From: Methylobacterium indicum | GTDB taxonomy: Bacteria; Pseudomonadota; Alphaproteobacteria; Rhizobiales; Beijerinckiaceae | Direction: 5' to 3' | DNA length: 53,499 nt | Assembly: GCF_001043895.1 (NCBI RefSeq) | Contig: NZ_JTHF01000030.1 | Location: forward strand, 1-53,499 | Shown here: one piece after another, positions 35,955-43,416 of the stretch | Numbering within the stretch: position 1 is the stretch's first letter | Layout of the letters: each line of letters starts with the position of its first letter | The notes under the pieces: model-generated | Seen by the model: the letters and a program-made list of their open reading frames with translations, nothing else | What the model was told of the DNA's origin: nothing | Database searches by the model: none | Program-made: the position numbers and the translations under genes

Positions 35955-36458
35955 TCATCCGGCGAGCGCCGTGATCTCCGCCTCGCTGAGCGCACCCGGC
36001 ACGATCACCACCGGCACCGGGAAGCTGCCGGCGCTGCGCCCGGCGATCGAGGTGACGAGGGGACCCGGCCCGTCGCTGCCGGCGGCGGCACCGAGCACCA
36101 GGAAGGCGATGTCCTCGTCGGCCTCGATCTGGCGCAGGATCGCGTCGGCCCGCTCGCCGGTGCGCACGACCAGTTCGGGATCGACCCCCGCGGCCTGGCG
36201 CGCCGCCGCCGCGAGAACCTCCAAGCGGGCCTGGGTCTCGGCCTCGGCCTCGGCCCGCATCGCGTCGCCGACGCCGAGCCATTCCATCGTCTCGGGGGGC
36301 TCGGCCACCGCCAGCATCACCACCCGGGCCCCGAGCCGGGCGGCCCGGCGCACCGCGAAATGCACCGCGCGGTCGCATTCCGGCGTCTCGTCGACCAGCA
36401 CCATGAATTTGAGGCGATGCCCGGCCTCGAAGGACCGGCGCCGCTTGATCTCGACCAT
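35955..36458 (-). CDS. Universal stress protein family protein
   Basis: A 167-residue single-domain UspA-like protein. The start at the ATG complementary to 36456-36458 gives MVEIKRRRSFEAGHRLKFMV before the first strand VLVDETPECDRAVHFAVRRA. The C-terminal part IAFLVLGAAAGSDGPGPLVT ends near the nucleotide-binding loop region (G-2x-G-9x-G type, only partly matched). It is 125 bp upstream of nfu on the same strand. Likely a stress or nucleotide-sensing protein; ligand unknown. Confidence 0.88.
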   Translation of the reverse strand: MVEIKRRRSFEAGHRLKFMVLVDETPECDRAVHFAVRRAARLGARVVMLAVAEPPETMEWLGVGDAMRAEAEAETQARLEVLAAAARQAAGVDPELVVRTGERADAILRQIEADEDIAFLVLGAAAGSDGPGPLVTSIAGRSAGSFPVPVVIVPGALSEAEITALAG

Positions 36459-36945
36459 GCCCGGATCCGCTCCGCTGCCGGCCGGATGCTGCCCGTGCGG
36501 CGCGCAGGCCGCAAGCCGTCCCTCGCATGCGCGCGAGGAACACGGGCCGGGCGGTCTGGCGAGGGGAGCATGGAGCGGCACCGGGGCGAACGACCCCGAA
36601 TCGCTCCTCTGCGGCGCCGCGCCACCACCAACTGGACAGGGACTCGCCCGAAGATCCCAAGGGCACGATCGAATCGTCCGGGCGTCAACTGGGTGCTGGA
36701 CAGACCCGGACTGCCCACGAGCTGGGCACCGCGCGGGCAATTTCAGCACGAACCTCACGAAAAACCGCACCTTGGCGCGCGAAAGGCTGATTTTTCCTCA
36801 CGGCGACAAGAGACTTCGATCGAAGAACGATGTAACACTCTGGTGAGCTTCGGTGTCGTAGCCTATGGCCCGGCCGGCCTATTGCCGAATCTGTATCGGC
36901 TCGGGCGATTGGCTTAGGCCGGCGGTACCCGGGCGGGAGAGATCG
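36459..36945. other. Divergent intergenic region before the sia operon
   Basis: These 487 bp between the stress-protein gene and siaB contain no convincing gene. The right half (about 36740-36850) is locally AT-rich and holds a perfect 12-bp palindrome, cttcgatcgaag (36814-36825), which could be an operator. A GGAGA stands six bases before the GTG of siaB. I cannot place a confident -35/-10 pair. Confidence 0.5.
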
Positions 36946-37500
36946 GTGCTTGCTCAAGACTTCATGGCCTTTCACGAGGCGTCCCGACGCAACGGCATCA
37001 TCCTGTCGTTCGGCGGCGACCTGTCGGAGAACGTCCTGTTCTCGCTCGGCGAGGTGCTGAAGCTGCGCATGCAGCAGGGGGCGGCCGACGCCACGGTGTC
37101 GAAGCGCGTGTTCTCGATCTTCGTCGAACAGGCCCAGAACGTGATCCGCTACTCCGCCGACAAGCTCGTGCCGCCGGGCGCCCCTCAGGGCGGGATGGTG
37201 AGCGCCGGGCTGATCGTGGTCGGGGTCGAGAACGGCCGCTTCTTCGTCGCCTGCGGCAACGAGGTGCCGGGGGAGCACGTCCCGGCCCTGCGCGCCCGGC
37301 TCGACCATATCGTCGGGCTGTCGGGCGAGGAGCTGAAGCACTACTACCGCGAGCGGCTGCGCCAGCCCGCCGACGAGGGCAGCCTCGGCGGCAGCATCGG
37401 GCTGATCGAGATCGCCCGGCGCTCGAGCGCCCCGGTCGAGTACGATTTCCAGGCCCGCGGCGACGATCGCAGCTTCTTCTGCCTCAAGGCCTTCATCTGA
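36946..37500 (+). CDS. siaB: SiaB family protein kinase
   Basis: A 184-residue protein; GTG 36946 is chosen for its GGAGA six bases upstream, while an ATG at 36865 adds residues with no match to the fold. It has the reduced GHKL-type ATPase look of SiaB (DUF6272): an N-box VEQAQNVIRYS with the catalytic Glu/Asn around residues 60-67, a central sheet (VSAGLIVVGVENGRFFVACG), and a G-box GSLGGSIGLIEIARRS near 145. SiaB phosphorylates the small protein SiaC. The next gene encodes that partner 11 bp downstream, followed by a diguanylate cyclase and a PP2C phosphatase, so the whole switch is present. No membrane segment. Confidence 0.88.
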   Translation: MLAQDFMAFHEASRRNGIILSFGGDLSENVLFSLGEVLKLRMQQGAADATVSKRVFSIFVEQAQNVIRYSADKLVPPGAPQGGMVSAGLIVVGVENGRFFVACGNEVPGEHVPALRARLDHIVGLSGEELKHYYRERLRQPADEGSLGGSIGLIEIARRSSAPVEYDFQARGDDRSFFCLKAFI

Positions 37501-37511
37501 AGCACCCGACG

Positions 37512-37898
37512 ATGGACCGGATCCAGATCCCCGCCACCAGCCGCTCGCCGCTGGTCGATTTCGACTTTCCCGCCGGCCGCCTGGTCCTGCGCGGCGAATC
37601 CTACCCCGAGGACGCCGCCGCCTTCTACGGCCCGCTGCTTCAGGCCCTGCGCGGCCATCTGGACGAGGGCGACGGCCCGCTGACCGTCGACGTCGCCCTG
37701 TCGTACTTCAACTCGTCGAGCGCCAAGGCCTTGATGAACCTGTTCATGCCGCTCGAGGACGCCGCCGGGGAGGGCCGCGACGTGACGGTCCGCTGGCTCT
37801 ACGCCGAGGGCGACGACACCATCGCGGAGGCCGGCGAGGATTTCGCCGCCGACTTCTCGCACGCGCGATTCGAGATGGTGCAGGAGACGGCGGCATGA
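37512..37898 (+). CDS. siaC: SiaC family regulatory phosphoprotein
   Basis: A 128-residue protein of the SiaC (DUF1987) family. The signature LSYFNSSSAKALMNLF covers residues 63-78. As I recall, Pseudomonas SiaC is phosphorylated by SiaB at Thr68 and switched back by SiaA; here residue 68 is Ser, in the NSSS stretch 67-70, which would keep a phosphorylatable site. In that model unphosphorylated SiaC binds and activates the SiaD diguanylate cyclase. Its stop overlaps the start of the cyclase gene by 4 bp (ATGA), so partner and target are made together. Confidence 0.88.
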   Translation: MDRIQIPATSRSPLVDFDFPAGRLVLRGESYPEDAAAFYGPLLQALRGHLDEGDGPLTVDVALSYFNSSSAKALMNLFMPLEDAAGEGRDVTVRWLYAEGDDTIAEAGEDFAADFSHARFEMVQETAA

Positions 37899-38800
37899 CC
37901 AACCGGGCGGCTCCGGAACCCGCGGCGATGACGGACGGCGACACACCCACGGACCGCGATGACGCCCCGCCGGCGAGCGGGCGCGGCGAACCGGGCGGGC
38001 GCAAGCGCGCCGACAACGTGTTCAGCCTGTTCGACAACGAGGAGGCCGTCCTCGACCGGACCGAGGTGATGCTGACCCAGCTCGCCGCGGTGGCGGACGG
38101 GGTGAAGGTGCTGGCGGAGGCCTACCGCCGGGGCTACCGCGAGCAGCGCCGCCTGGTCCGCCTGAGCGACCGGATGCAGGCCGACCTGCAGAAGGCCAAC
38201 AGGCGCCTCGCCGAGCAGCAGCGCGACCTGCAATCCCTCAACGTCGCCCTCTCGGGCGAGATCGAGACGAGCGCCCGCCTGGAGGCGGAGCTGCGCCGCC
38301 TCGCGGATACCGATCCGCTGACCGGGGCGCTGGCCCGCCGGCGCTTCCTCGAGGTCTGCACCCGGGACTGGCCGCGCCGCGCCGACCAGTCGGCCTGCCT
38401 CCTGATGCTCGACATCGACCGGTTCAAGCTCGTCAACGACAGCCACGGCCACGCCGCGGGCGACGCCGCACTGATCGCCTTCGTGGCCGCCTGCCGCTCG
38501 GCCCTGCGCTCCCTCGATACGATCGGCCGGCTCGGCGGCGAGGAATTCGCGGTGCTGCTGGTCGGCACCGCGATGGCGGACGGGACGGCGGTGGCCGAGC
38601 GGATCCGCACCGCCGTGGCCGACATGCCGGTCGCGACGGAGGGCGGGCCGATCGGCATCACGGTGAGCATCGGGCTCGCCGCCGCCGGGCCGGGCGAGAC
38701 GCTGCCGGCGGCGATGCGCCGGGCCGACGCGGCGCTCTACGCCGCCAAGCACGGCGGCCGCAACCGGGTGGAGCTGGCCCCGGCAGCCGCCGCGCCGTGA
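37895..38800 (+). CDS. siaD: GGDEF diguanylate cyclase (SiaD-like)
   Basis: A 301-residue cytoplasmic cyclase. A disordered first 45 residues are followed by a long coiled coil (about 50-140, LQKANRRLAEQQRDLQSLNV), where SiaC binds in the Pseudomonas system. The GGDEF domain has the active loop GGEEF at 214-218 and an RxxD inhibitory I-site (RSLD, 205-208) five residues before it. It should make cyclic-di-GMP from GTP and be subject to product inhibition. The start overlaps siaC and the end overlaps siaA by 4 bp each. No sensor or membrane domain is fused, so control must come from SiaC. Confidence 0.92.
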   Translation: MTNRAAPEPAAMTDGDTPTDRDDAPPASGRGEPGGRKRADNVFSLFDNEEAVLDRTEVMLTQLAAVADGVKVLAEAYRRGYREQRRLVRLSDRMQADLQKANRRLAEQQRDLQSLNVALSGEIETSARLEAELRRLADTDPLTGALARRRFLEVCTRDWPRRADQSACLLMLDIDRFKLVNDSHGHAAGDAALIAFVAACRSALRSLDTIGRLGGEEFAVLLVGTAMADGTAVAERIRTAVADMPVATEGGPIGITVSIGLAAAGPGETLPAAMRRADAALYAAKHGGRNRVELAPAAAAP

Positions 38801-40464
38801 GCGGCGAGATCCTGGACCAGGCGGGCGGCGCCCGCCGCGGCGGGTCCCTGCGCGGCGCCGGCCCCCTGCGCCGGGGCGACGCGCCGACCGATCTCGGCCT
38901 CACCGAGGTGCCGACGACCCGGGACGGCGGCGCCGACACGATGCGCCCGGGGGCCCTGCGCGGCGCGGCCCGGGGCCGCAACCTCGACGGCCTCGCCCAC
39001 ACCCTCTTCCTGCGCCTGTCGCCGGTGATCGCCGCCCTGGTGCTGCTGACCCAGGTGGCGATCGCCTGGGTGAATTACGGCGACCAGATCCGGATCGAGG
39101 GCGAGCGCGCCCAGATGATGGCCGACATGACCGCCCGGGCCCTGTCCCGGCCGGACTGGACGGCGTCCTACGGCCCTTCGCTCCAGGCCCTCGGCCTCGA
39201 TCCCACCTTCCGCTTCGCGGTCCTGCGCGACGGGACGGGAAGCGTCGTGGCGCGCCTCGGGGAGGAGCCGCGGGGCCGCAACTTCGAGCGCGTCCAGGTC
39301 TCGGCGGAAATCGCCGGCGGGGCCGGCGACCGGCCCGCCGGCAGCCTGACGCTGGTGCTCTCGGCCGAGGGCCTTCGCGCCAATGCCGAGAAGCAGTTCG
39401 TGATGGTGCTGGGGGCGAGCCTGGTGCTGATCCTCGCCTTCGCCCTCGCCCTGCGCCTCGCGGTGCGCCGCCACGTGCTCGCGCCCCTCGACCGCCTGCT
39501 CACCGCCATGGGCCGGGTCGAGCGGAAGGACTGGGCGGTGGTGGATCTCGCCGGCAGCCGGCGGCCGAGCCGCGAGATCGCCGACATCTCCGCCGCCTTC
39601 AACCGGATGGTCGAGGGCCTGAAGAGCGGCGACGAGGCGCGCCATCTGCTCGCCGAGCTGGAGCGCACCCACGGGCAGCTCGCCGAGGCCAACGGCCTGG
39701 TGATGGAGAGCCTGGGCTACGCCCGCCGCATCCAGCAGGCGGTGCTGCCGGGGCCGGACGCCCTGCGGCACTCCGGGCTCGACCTCGCGGTCCTGTGGGA
39801 GCCGCTCCACGTCGTCGGCGGCGACTATTTCTGGGTCGAGGAGATCGACGGTGTCACGATCGTGGTGGTGGCCGATTGCACCGGCCACGGCGTGCCCGGG
39901 GCCTTCCTGACCCTGATCGTGGCGACCGCCCTCGACCGGATCCTCCACGACCGCGGCCTGCGCGAACCCGACGCCATCCTGGGCGCCCTCGACGAGGCGG
40001 TGCGCGGACGGCTGCGGCAGGCCGCGGACGAGGCGGGCGGCTCCGACGACGGGCTCGATTGCGGCGTCTGCGTCGTCGATCGCAGCGCCGGGACCCTGCA
40101 TTTTGCGGGGGCCGGCCTCGCGCTCACGGTCCTGTCGGGCGACGCGGTTACCCGGATCAAGGGCCGGCGTCACGGGCTCGGCTACCGCCTCACCGGCCGG
40201 GAGGAGGTGATCGCGGAAAAGGTGCTGCCGCTCGACGGGACCGAGACGGTCTTCCTGATGACCGACGGGGTCAGCGACCAGATGGGCGGCGCCTCGCGCC
40301 GGCTCCTCGGCCATCGCGGCGTCGCCGAGATCTTGCTGCGGCACCGGAATCTGCCCCTCGCCGGGCAGGTGGCGGCGCTGGAGCGCGACCTTGCCGCCCA
40401 TCGCGGGTCCGAGCCGCGCCGGGACGACATGGCGCTCGTGGCGTTCCGGCCCGTCCGGACGTGA
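38797..40464 (+). CDS. siaA: PP2C/SpoIIE-type phosphatase with HAMP domain (SiaA-like)
   Basis: A 555-residue membrane sensor phosphatase starting at GTG within the siaD stop (GTGA). After about 65 low-complexity residues come TM1 (74-93), a short periplasmic domain of about 105 residues, TM2 (201-223) and a HAMP domain (224-275). A coiled coil leads into the SpoIIE/PP2C domain (about 305-553), with metal-binding Asp343 (GGDYFW), Asp360 (ADCTGHGVPGAF), and the TDGVSDQ and RRDDMALV motifs. It should dephosphorylate SiaC in response to an outside signal. The periplasmic sensor looks small next to the dCache sensor I associate with Pseudomonas SiaA. It is last in the operon instead of first. Confidence 0.92.
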   Translation: MSGEILDQAGGARRGGSLRGAGPLRRGDAPTDLGLTEVPTTRDGGADTMRPGALRGAARGRNLDGLAHTLFLRLSPVIAALVLLTQVAIAWVNYGDQIRIEGERAQMMADMTARALSRPDWTASYGPSLQALGLDPTFRFAVLRDGTGSVVARLGEEPRGRNFERVQVSAEIAGGAGDRPAGSLTLVLSAEGLRANAEKQFVMVLGASLVLILAFALALRLAVRRHVLAPLDRLLTAMGRVERKDWAVVDLAGSRRPSREIADISAAFNRMVEGLKSGDEARHLLAELERTHGQLAEANGLVMESLGYARRIQQAVLPGPDALRHSGLDLAVLWEPLHVVGGDYFWVEEIDGVTIVVVADCTGHGVPGAFLTLIVATALDRILHDRGLREPDAILGALDEAVRGRLRQAADEAGGSDDGLDCGVCVVDRSAGTLHFAGAGLALTVLSGDAVTRIKGRRHGLGYRLTGREEVIAEKVLPLDGTETVFLMTDGVSDQMGGASRRLLGHRGVAEILLRHRNLPLAGQVAALERDLAAHRGSEPRRDDMALVAFRPVRT

Positions 40465-40467
40465 GAA

Positions 40468-40495
40468 GGGCGGGATCCCCTCGGGAAGCCCGCCC
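40468..40495 (+). terminator. Hairpin after the sia operon
   Basis: A 7-bp GC stem (gggcggg/cccgccc) with a 14-base loop starts three bases past the siaA stop. It has no long T-tract; probable end of the sia message. Confidence 0.5.
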
Positions 40496-40553
40496 CGTTC
40501 ATCGTTCGCCCATCCCTGGGGACCGGTTGCCGGTCACCCGCGACCGGGGCCGA

Positions 40554-40841
40554 TCAGAACCGGCAGATCCGGCGCGGCCCGTAGGGCGTCGGGCGGATGA
40601 AACAGCGGCGGCCATAGGCCCGCGGCGGACCGAAATAGCGGCGGCCATACATCGGCCGGCAGCGGCCCCAGGGGCCGCGGGCGAAGCCCGGGCCGCAGCC
40701 TTGGGCGACCTGCGTCACCGGCGCCTCGGGGGCGAGCAGGCCCGAGAGACCGGGGCCGGCCGGGGCGGCGCTCGCAGGGGCGGCCGCGAGACCGCCGAAG
40801 GCCAGGGCGGCGAGGCCGGCGATCTTCCAACGCATCAGCAT
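40554..40841 (-). CDS. Small secreted GCG_CRPN-type protein
   Basis: A 95-residue protein. The ATG complementary to 40839-40841 gives a typical signal peptide (MLMRWKIAGLAALAFGGL, cleavage near ASAAPA). The mature part carries VAQGCGPGFARGPWGRCRPM, the pattern I know as the GCG_CRPN prefix, followed by Arg/Tyr/Pro-rich sequence ending RRICRF. Such proteins are common in Methylobacterium and Bradyrhizobium relatives and have no known role; the cysteines may form disulfides in the periplasm. It is convergent with the sia operon and divergent from rplS. The frame extends upstream, but only as Arg-rich shadow. Confidence 0.7.
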   Translation of the reverse strand: MLMRWKIAGLAALAFGGLAAAPASAAPAGPGLSGLLAPEAPVTQVAQGCGPGFARGPWGRCRPMYGRRYFGPPRAYGRRCFIRPTPYGPRRICRF

Positions 40842-40974
40842 GCGGATGGTCCTCCGTCGAATCCGTGAGGGTGTCCGTGGAACGGGCGGCGCCGAGGGGC
40901 CGGCGCCGCGCCGAGCGGACACAACCGGGAACGCGCCGTTCTGTTCCCTCCCCCTGAACCCGCCGCGTCTCGGA

Positions 40975-41036
40975 CGGTCGCGAAAAAGGCTCCGGACCCC
41001 GTGTCGACAAGCCGCGACCGTTCCTGTAAGGGAGCC
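40975..41036 (+). promoter_or_regulatory. Structured leader region before rplS
   Basis: In the gap upstream of rplS, cggtcgcg (40975-40982) is perfectly complementary to cgcgaccg (41013-41020). A second pair, ggctcc (40988-40993) with ggagcc (41031-41036), interlocks with it, which would give either alternative hairpins or a pseudoknot. It may be the L19 mRNA leader or operator DNA. The transcription start is not known, so an RNA role is only possible. Confidence 0.35.
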
Positions 41037-41117
41037 GGCAACTCACAACAGGACGCCGAAATCCTGACGCCGAGATCCCATCCCGGGGCCGCGGCGGCGA
41101 CGGCAGGAGTTTGACCG

Positions 41118-41516
41118 ATGAACATCATCCAGCAGCTCGAGCAGGAGCAGATCGCTCAGCTCAACAAGACGATCCCCGACTTCGAGCCCGGCGACACGGT
41201 CATCGTGAACGTCAAGGTGAAGGAAGGCGAGCGCAGCCGCGTCCAGGCCTACGAGGGCGTCGTGATCGCCCGTTCCGGCGGCGGCATCAACGAGAGCTTC
41301 ACCGTCCGCAAGATCTCGTACGGCGAGGGCGTCGAGCGCGTCTTCCCGATCTACTCGCCGAACATCGATTCGATCAAGGTCGTGCGTCGCGGCAAGGTGC
41401 GTCGCGCCAAGCTGTACTACCTGCGCGATCGCCGCGGCAAGTCGGCCCGTATCGCCGAGCGCGCCGAGCGCGGTGCCGAGAAGGGCAAGACCAAGAAGAC
41501 CGCCGCCGCGGAGTAA
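41118..41516 (+). CDS. rplS: 50S ribosomal protein L19
   Basis: A 132-residue ribosomal protein at the interface of the large and small subunits. [35 protein letters not shown] and the conserved [20 protein letters not shown] are unmistakable; the last part is a Lys/Ala-rich tail ([13 protein letters not shown]), slightly longer than the enterobacterial form. The ATG at 41118 has AGGAG upstream (ggcaggagtttgaccg). Here rplS is alone, with a strong terminator behind it and without trmD or rimM in front. Confidence 0.97.
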   Translation: MNIIQQLEQEQIAQLNKTIPDFEPGDTVIVNVKVKEGERSRVQAYEGVVIARSGGGINESFTVRKISYGEGVERVFPIYSPNIDSIKVVRRGKVRRAKLYYLRDRRGKSARIAERAERGAEKGKTKKTAAAE

Positions 41517-41548
41517 GATCCGTCGCGCCAGCGCGACGTTTCACGAGA

Positions 41549-41585
41549 AGGCCGCCTCCCCTGCCGGGTCGAGGCGGCCTTTTTC
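41549..41585 (+). terminator. Rho-independent terminator of rplS
   Basis: A stem aggccgcctc/gaggcggcct is followed directly by a T-tract, a classic intrinsic terminator. A smaller hairpin (gtcgcg...cgcgac, 41522-41537) precedes it. Confidence 0.92.
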
Positions 41586-41599
41586 GTTGAAGGCATGGC

Positions 41600-41980
41600 T
41601 CAGCGGGAGCCGCGCCACCATCGGGCGAGCCGGTTCCACTTGTCCTCCAGCCAGCGCGCCGCGCGCTCGAGGGACGGCTTCATGCCGGGGATGTCCTCGC
41701 TCAGGAGCGCGAGGCCGAGCGGCAGCATCCACAGCCCGAAGACCGGCAGGATCGCCAGGAAGCCGCCGAGGATCAGCAGCAGGGCCGCCGGGATCCGCAC
41801 CCAGCGCCGCGACGGCGCCCGCAGCCAGGCGATCGCATCCGCCACCCGCCGCGGCAGGAGGTCGAGAAGCTTGACGATCCGGTCGTCCCAGGCTTTGGCG
41901 AGGGCCTCCTTCTCCGACAGGCTCGGCGTGCCGGTCGTCGCGGGCGGGAGGGGGCGCGTGGTGATGTCGTCTCTGGTCAT
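41600..41980 (-). CDS. Small conserved membrane protein
   Basis: A 126-residue protein. The ATG complementary to 41978-41980 gives MTRDDITTRPLPPATTGT, a polar N-terminal region, then an amphipathic part and one long hydrophobic hairpin (IPAALLLILGGFLAILPVFG, then LWMLPLGLALLSEDIP) that can span the membrane twice. The tail is Trp/Arg-rich (DKWNRLARWWRGSR). The pattern is close to the PGPGW-type small membrane proteins conserved in Rhizobiales. Function unknown. It is convergent with rplS and divergent from the FemAB-like gene. Confidence 0.75.
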   Translation of the reverse strand: MTRDDITTRPLPPATTGTPSLSEKEALAKAWDDRIVKLLDLLPRRVADAIAWLRAPSRRWVRIPAALLLILGGFLAILPVFGLWMLPLGLALLSEDIPGMKPSLERAARWLEDKWNRLARWWRGSR

Positions 41981-42099
41981 GATCAGAAACAAATGGGCCG
42001 GACGGGCCAACGGTTCCGCGGGGCCCGACCGTCGGGCCGGCGGCGCTGCGAGGCCGCGCCGCATTGCCGGCCCCCGGGCCCCGTCCTAGCTTCGGCGGC

Positions 42100-43332
42100 A
42101 TGGAGACAACCGGCGAGTCATGCGGTGCGGCGGAAGGCGGGGACGCCCCGGCGACGGGCGCCCTTCAGGTCCGCGTCGTCCAGCGCATCTCCGAGATCGC
42201 GGCGGCGGAGTGGGACCGCTGTGCGCACTCACAAGAGTCGATGGCGGGCGCGGGCGAGAGCCACAACCCGTTCGTCAGCCACGCCTTCCTGTCGGCGCTG
42301 GAGGAATCCGGCTGCGTCGGCGGACGCACCGGCTGGCTGCCGCTGCACGTCGCCGCCGAGCGCGACGGACGGGTGATCGGCTACGCGCCCTGCTACCTGA
42401 AATCCCACTCGCAGGGCGAGTACGTGTTCGACCACGGCTGGGCCGACGCGTTCGAGCGGGCCGGCGGCCGCTACTATCCGAAGCTCCAGGTCAGCGTGCC
42501 GTTCACGCCGGTGACGGGCCCGCGCTTCCTGATCGCTCCGGGCGAGGATGCCGACGAGGCCACCGCCGCCCTCGTCGCCGGCCTGCGCGCCCTGCGCCGG
42601 CAGGTCGAGGCCTCCTCGATCCACGCGACGTTCCTGCCCGAGACCGAGGCCGAGCGGGCCGGGGCGCTGGGCTTCCTGCGCCGGGTCGACCAGCAGTTCC
42701 ACTGGGACAACGACGGCTATTCCACCTTCGACGACTTCCTGGGCGCGCTCGCCTCGCGCAAGCGCAAGGCGATCAAGCGCGAGCGGCGCGACGCGCTCGC
42801 CTCCGGCATCACCATCGAGTGGGTCACCGGCGCCGACCTCCGGGACGAGCATTGGGACGCCTTCTACCGGTTCTACATGGATACCGGTTCGCGCAAATGG
42901 GGCCGGCCCTACCTCAACCGCCGCTTCTTCTCGCTCATCGGCGAGCGGATGCCGGAACGGATCCTGCTGGTGATGGCCCGGCGCGAGGGGCAATACGTCG
43001 CCGGCGCCATCAACCTGATCGGCGACCGCGCCCTCTACGGCCGCAACTGGGGCTGCATCGAGGACCATCCCTTCCTGCATTTCGAGGTCTGCTACTACCA
43101 GGCGATCGACTTCGCGATTCGTCACGGCCTCGCCCGGGTCGAGGCAGGGGCGCAGGGCGAGCACAAGCTCGCCCGCGGCTACCGGCCGGTGATCACGCAC
43201 TCGGCCCACGACATCGCCGATTCCGGCCTGCGGGCGGCCATCGCCGACTACCTGAGGCGCGAGGCGCGCCACGTCGCGGCGGCCGCCGAGGAACTCGACG
43301 CGGCGACGCCGTTCCGGCGCGGCGAGGACTGA
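42100..43332 (+). CDS. FemAB-like GNAT-fold acyltransferase
   Basis: A 410-residue protein starting at ATG 42100. It matches the proteobacterial FemAB_like (peptidogalycan biosynthesis/recognition, DUF482) family: YAPCYLKSHSQGEYVFDHGW near residue 100, YYPKLQVSVPFTPVTGPR near 140, then RKRKAIKRERRDALASGITI and YGRNWGCIEDHPFLHFEVCYYQAIDFAI. The fold is a double GNAT domain as in enzymes that add amino acids to peptidoglycan or lipids, but the substrate in this branch is not established. No signal peptide or membrane helix. Two small hairpins follow it. Confidence 0.88.
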   Translation: METTGESCGAAEGGDAPATGALQVRVVQRISEIAAAEWDRCAHSQESMAGAGESHNPFVSHAFLSALEESGCVGGRTGWLPLHVAAERDGRVIGYAPCYLKSHSQGEYVFDHGWADAFERAGGRYYPKLQVSVPFTPVTGPRFLIAPGEDADEATAALVAGLRALRRQVEASSIHATFLPETEAERAGALGFLRRVDQQFHWDNDGYSTFDDFLGALASRKRKAIKRERRDALASGITIEWVTGADLRDEHWDAFYRFYMDTGSRKWGRPYLNRRFFSLIGERMPERILLVMARREGQYVAGAINLIGDRALYGRNWGCIEDHPFLHFEVCYYQAIDFAIRHGLARVEAGAQGEHKLARGYRPVITHSAHDIADSGLRAAIADYLRREARHVAAAAEELDAATPFRRGED

Positions 43333-43339
43333 CGGCGCC

Positions 43340-43366
43340 GTAGCGTCCGGACCGGCAGGCCGCTAC
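43340..43366 (+). terminator. Hairpin after the FemAB-like gene
   Basis: gtagcg pairs with cgctac around a 15-base GC-rich loop, eight bases past the stop. A second small hairpin (ggagcc/ggctcc, 43378-43397) lies just before the next gene. No T-tract. Confidence 0.45.
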
Positions 43367-43416
43367 GCTCCCCGCACGGAGCCCGGCAAGAGGCTCCGGT
43401 TCGGGAGCGAAACGTC

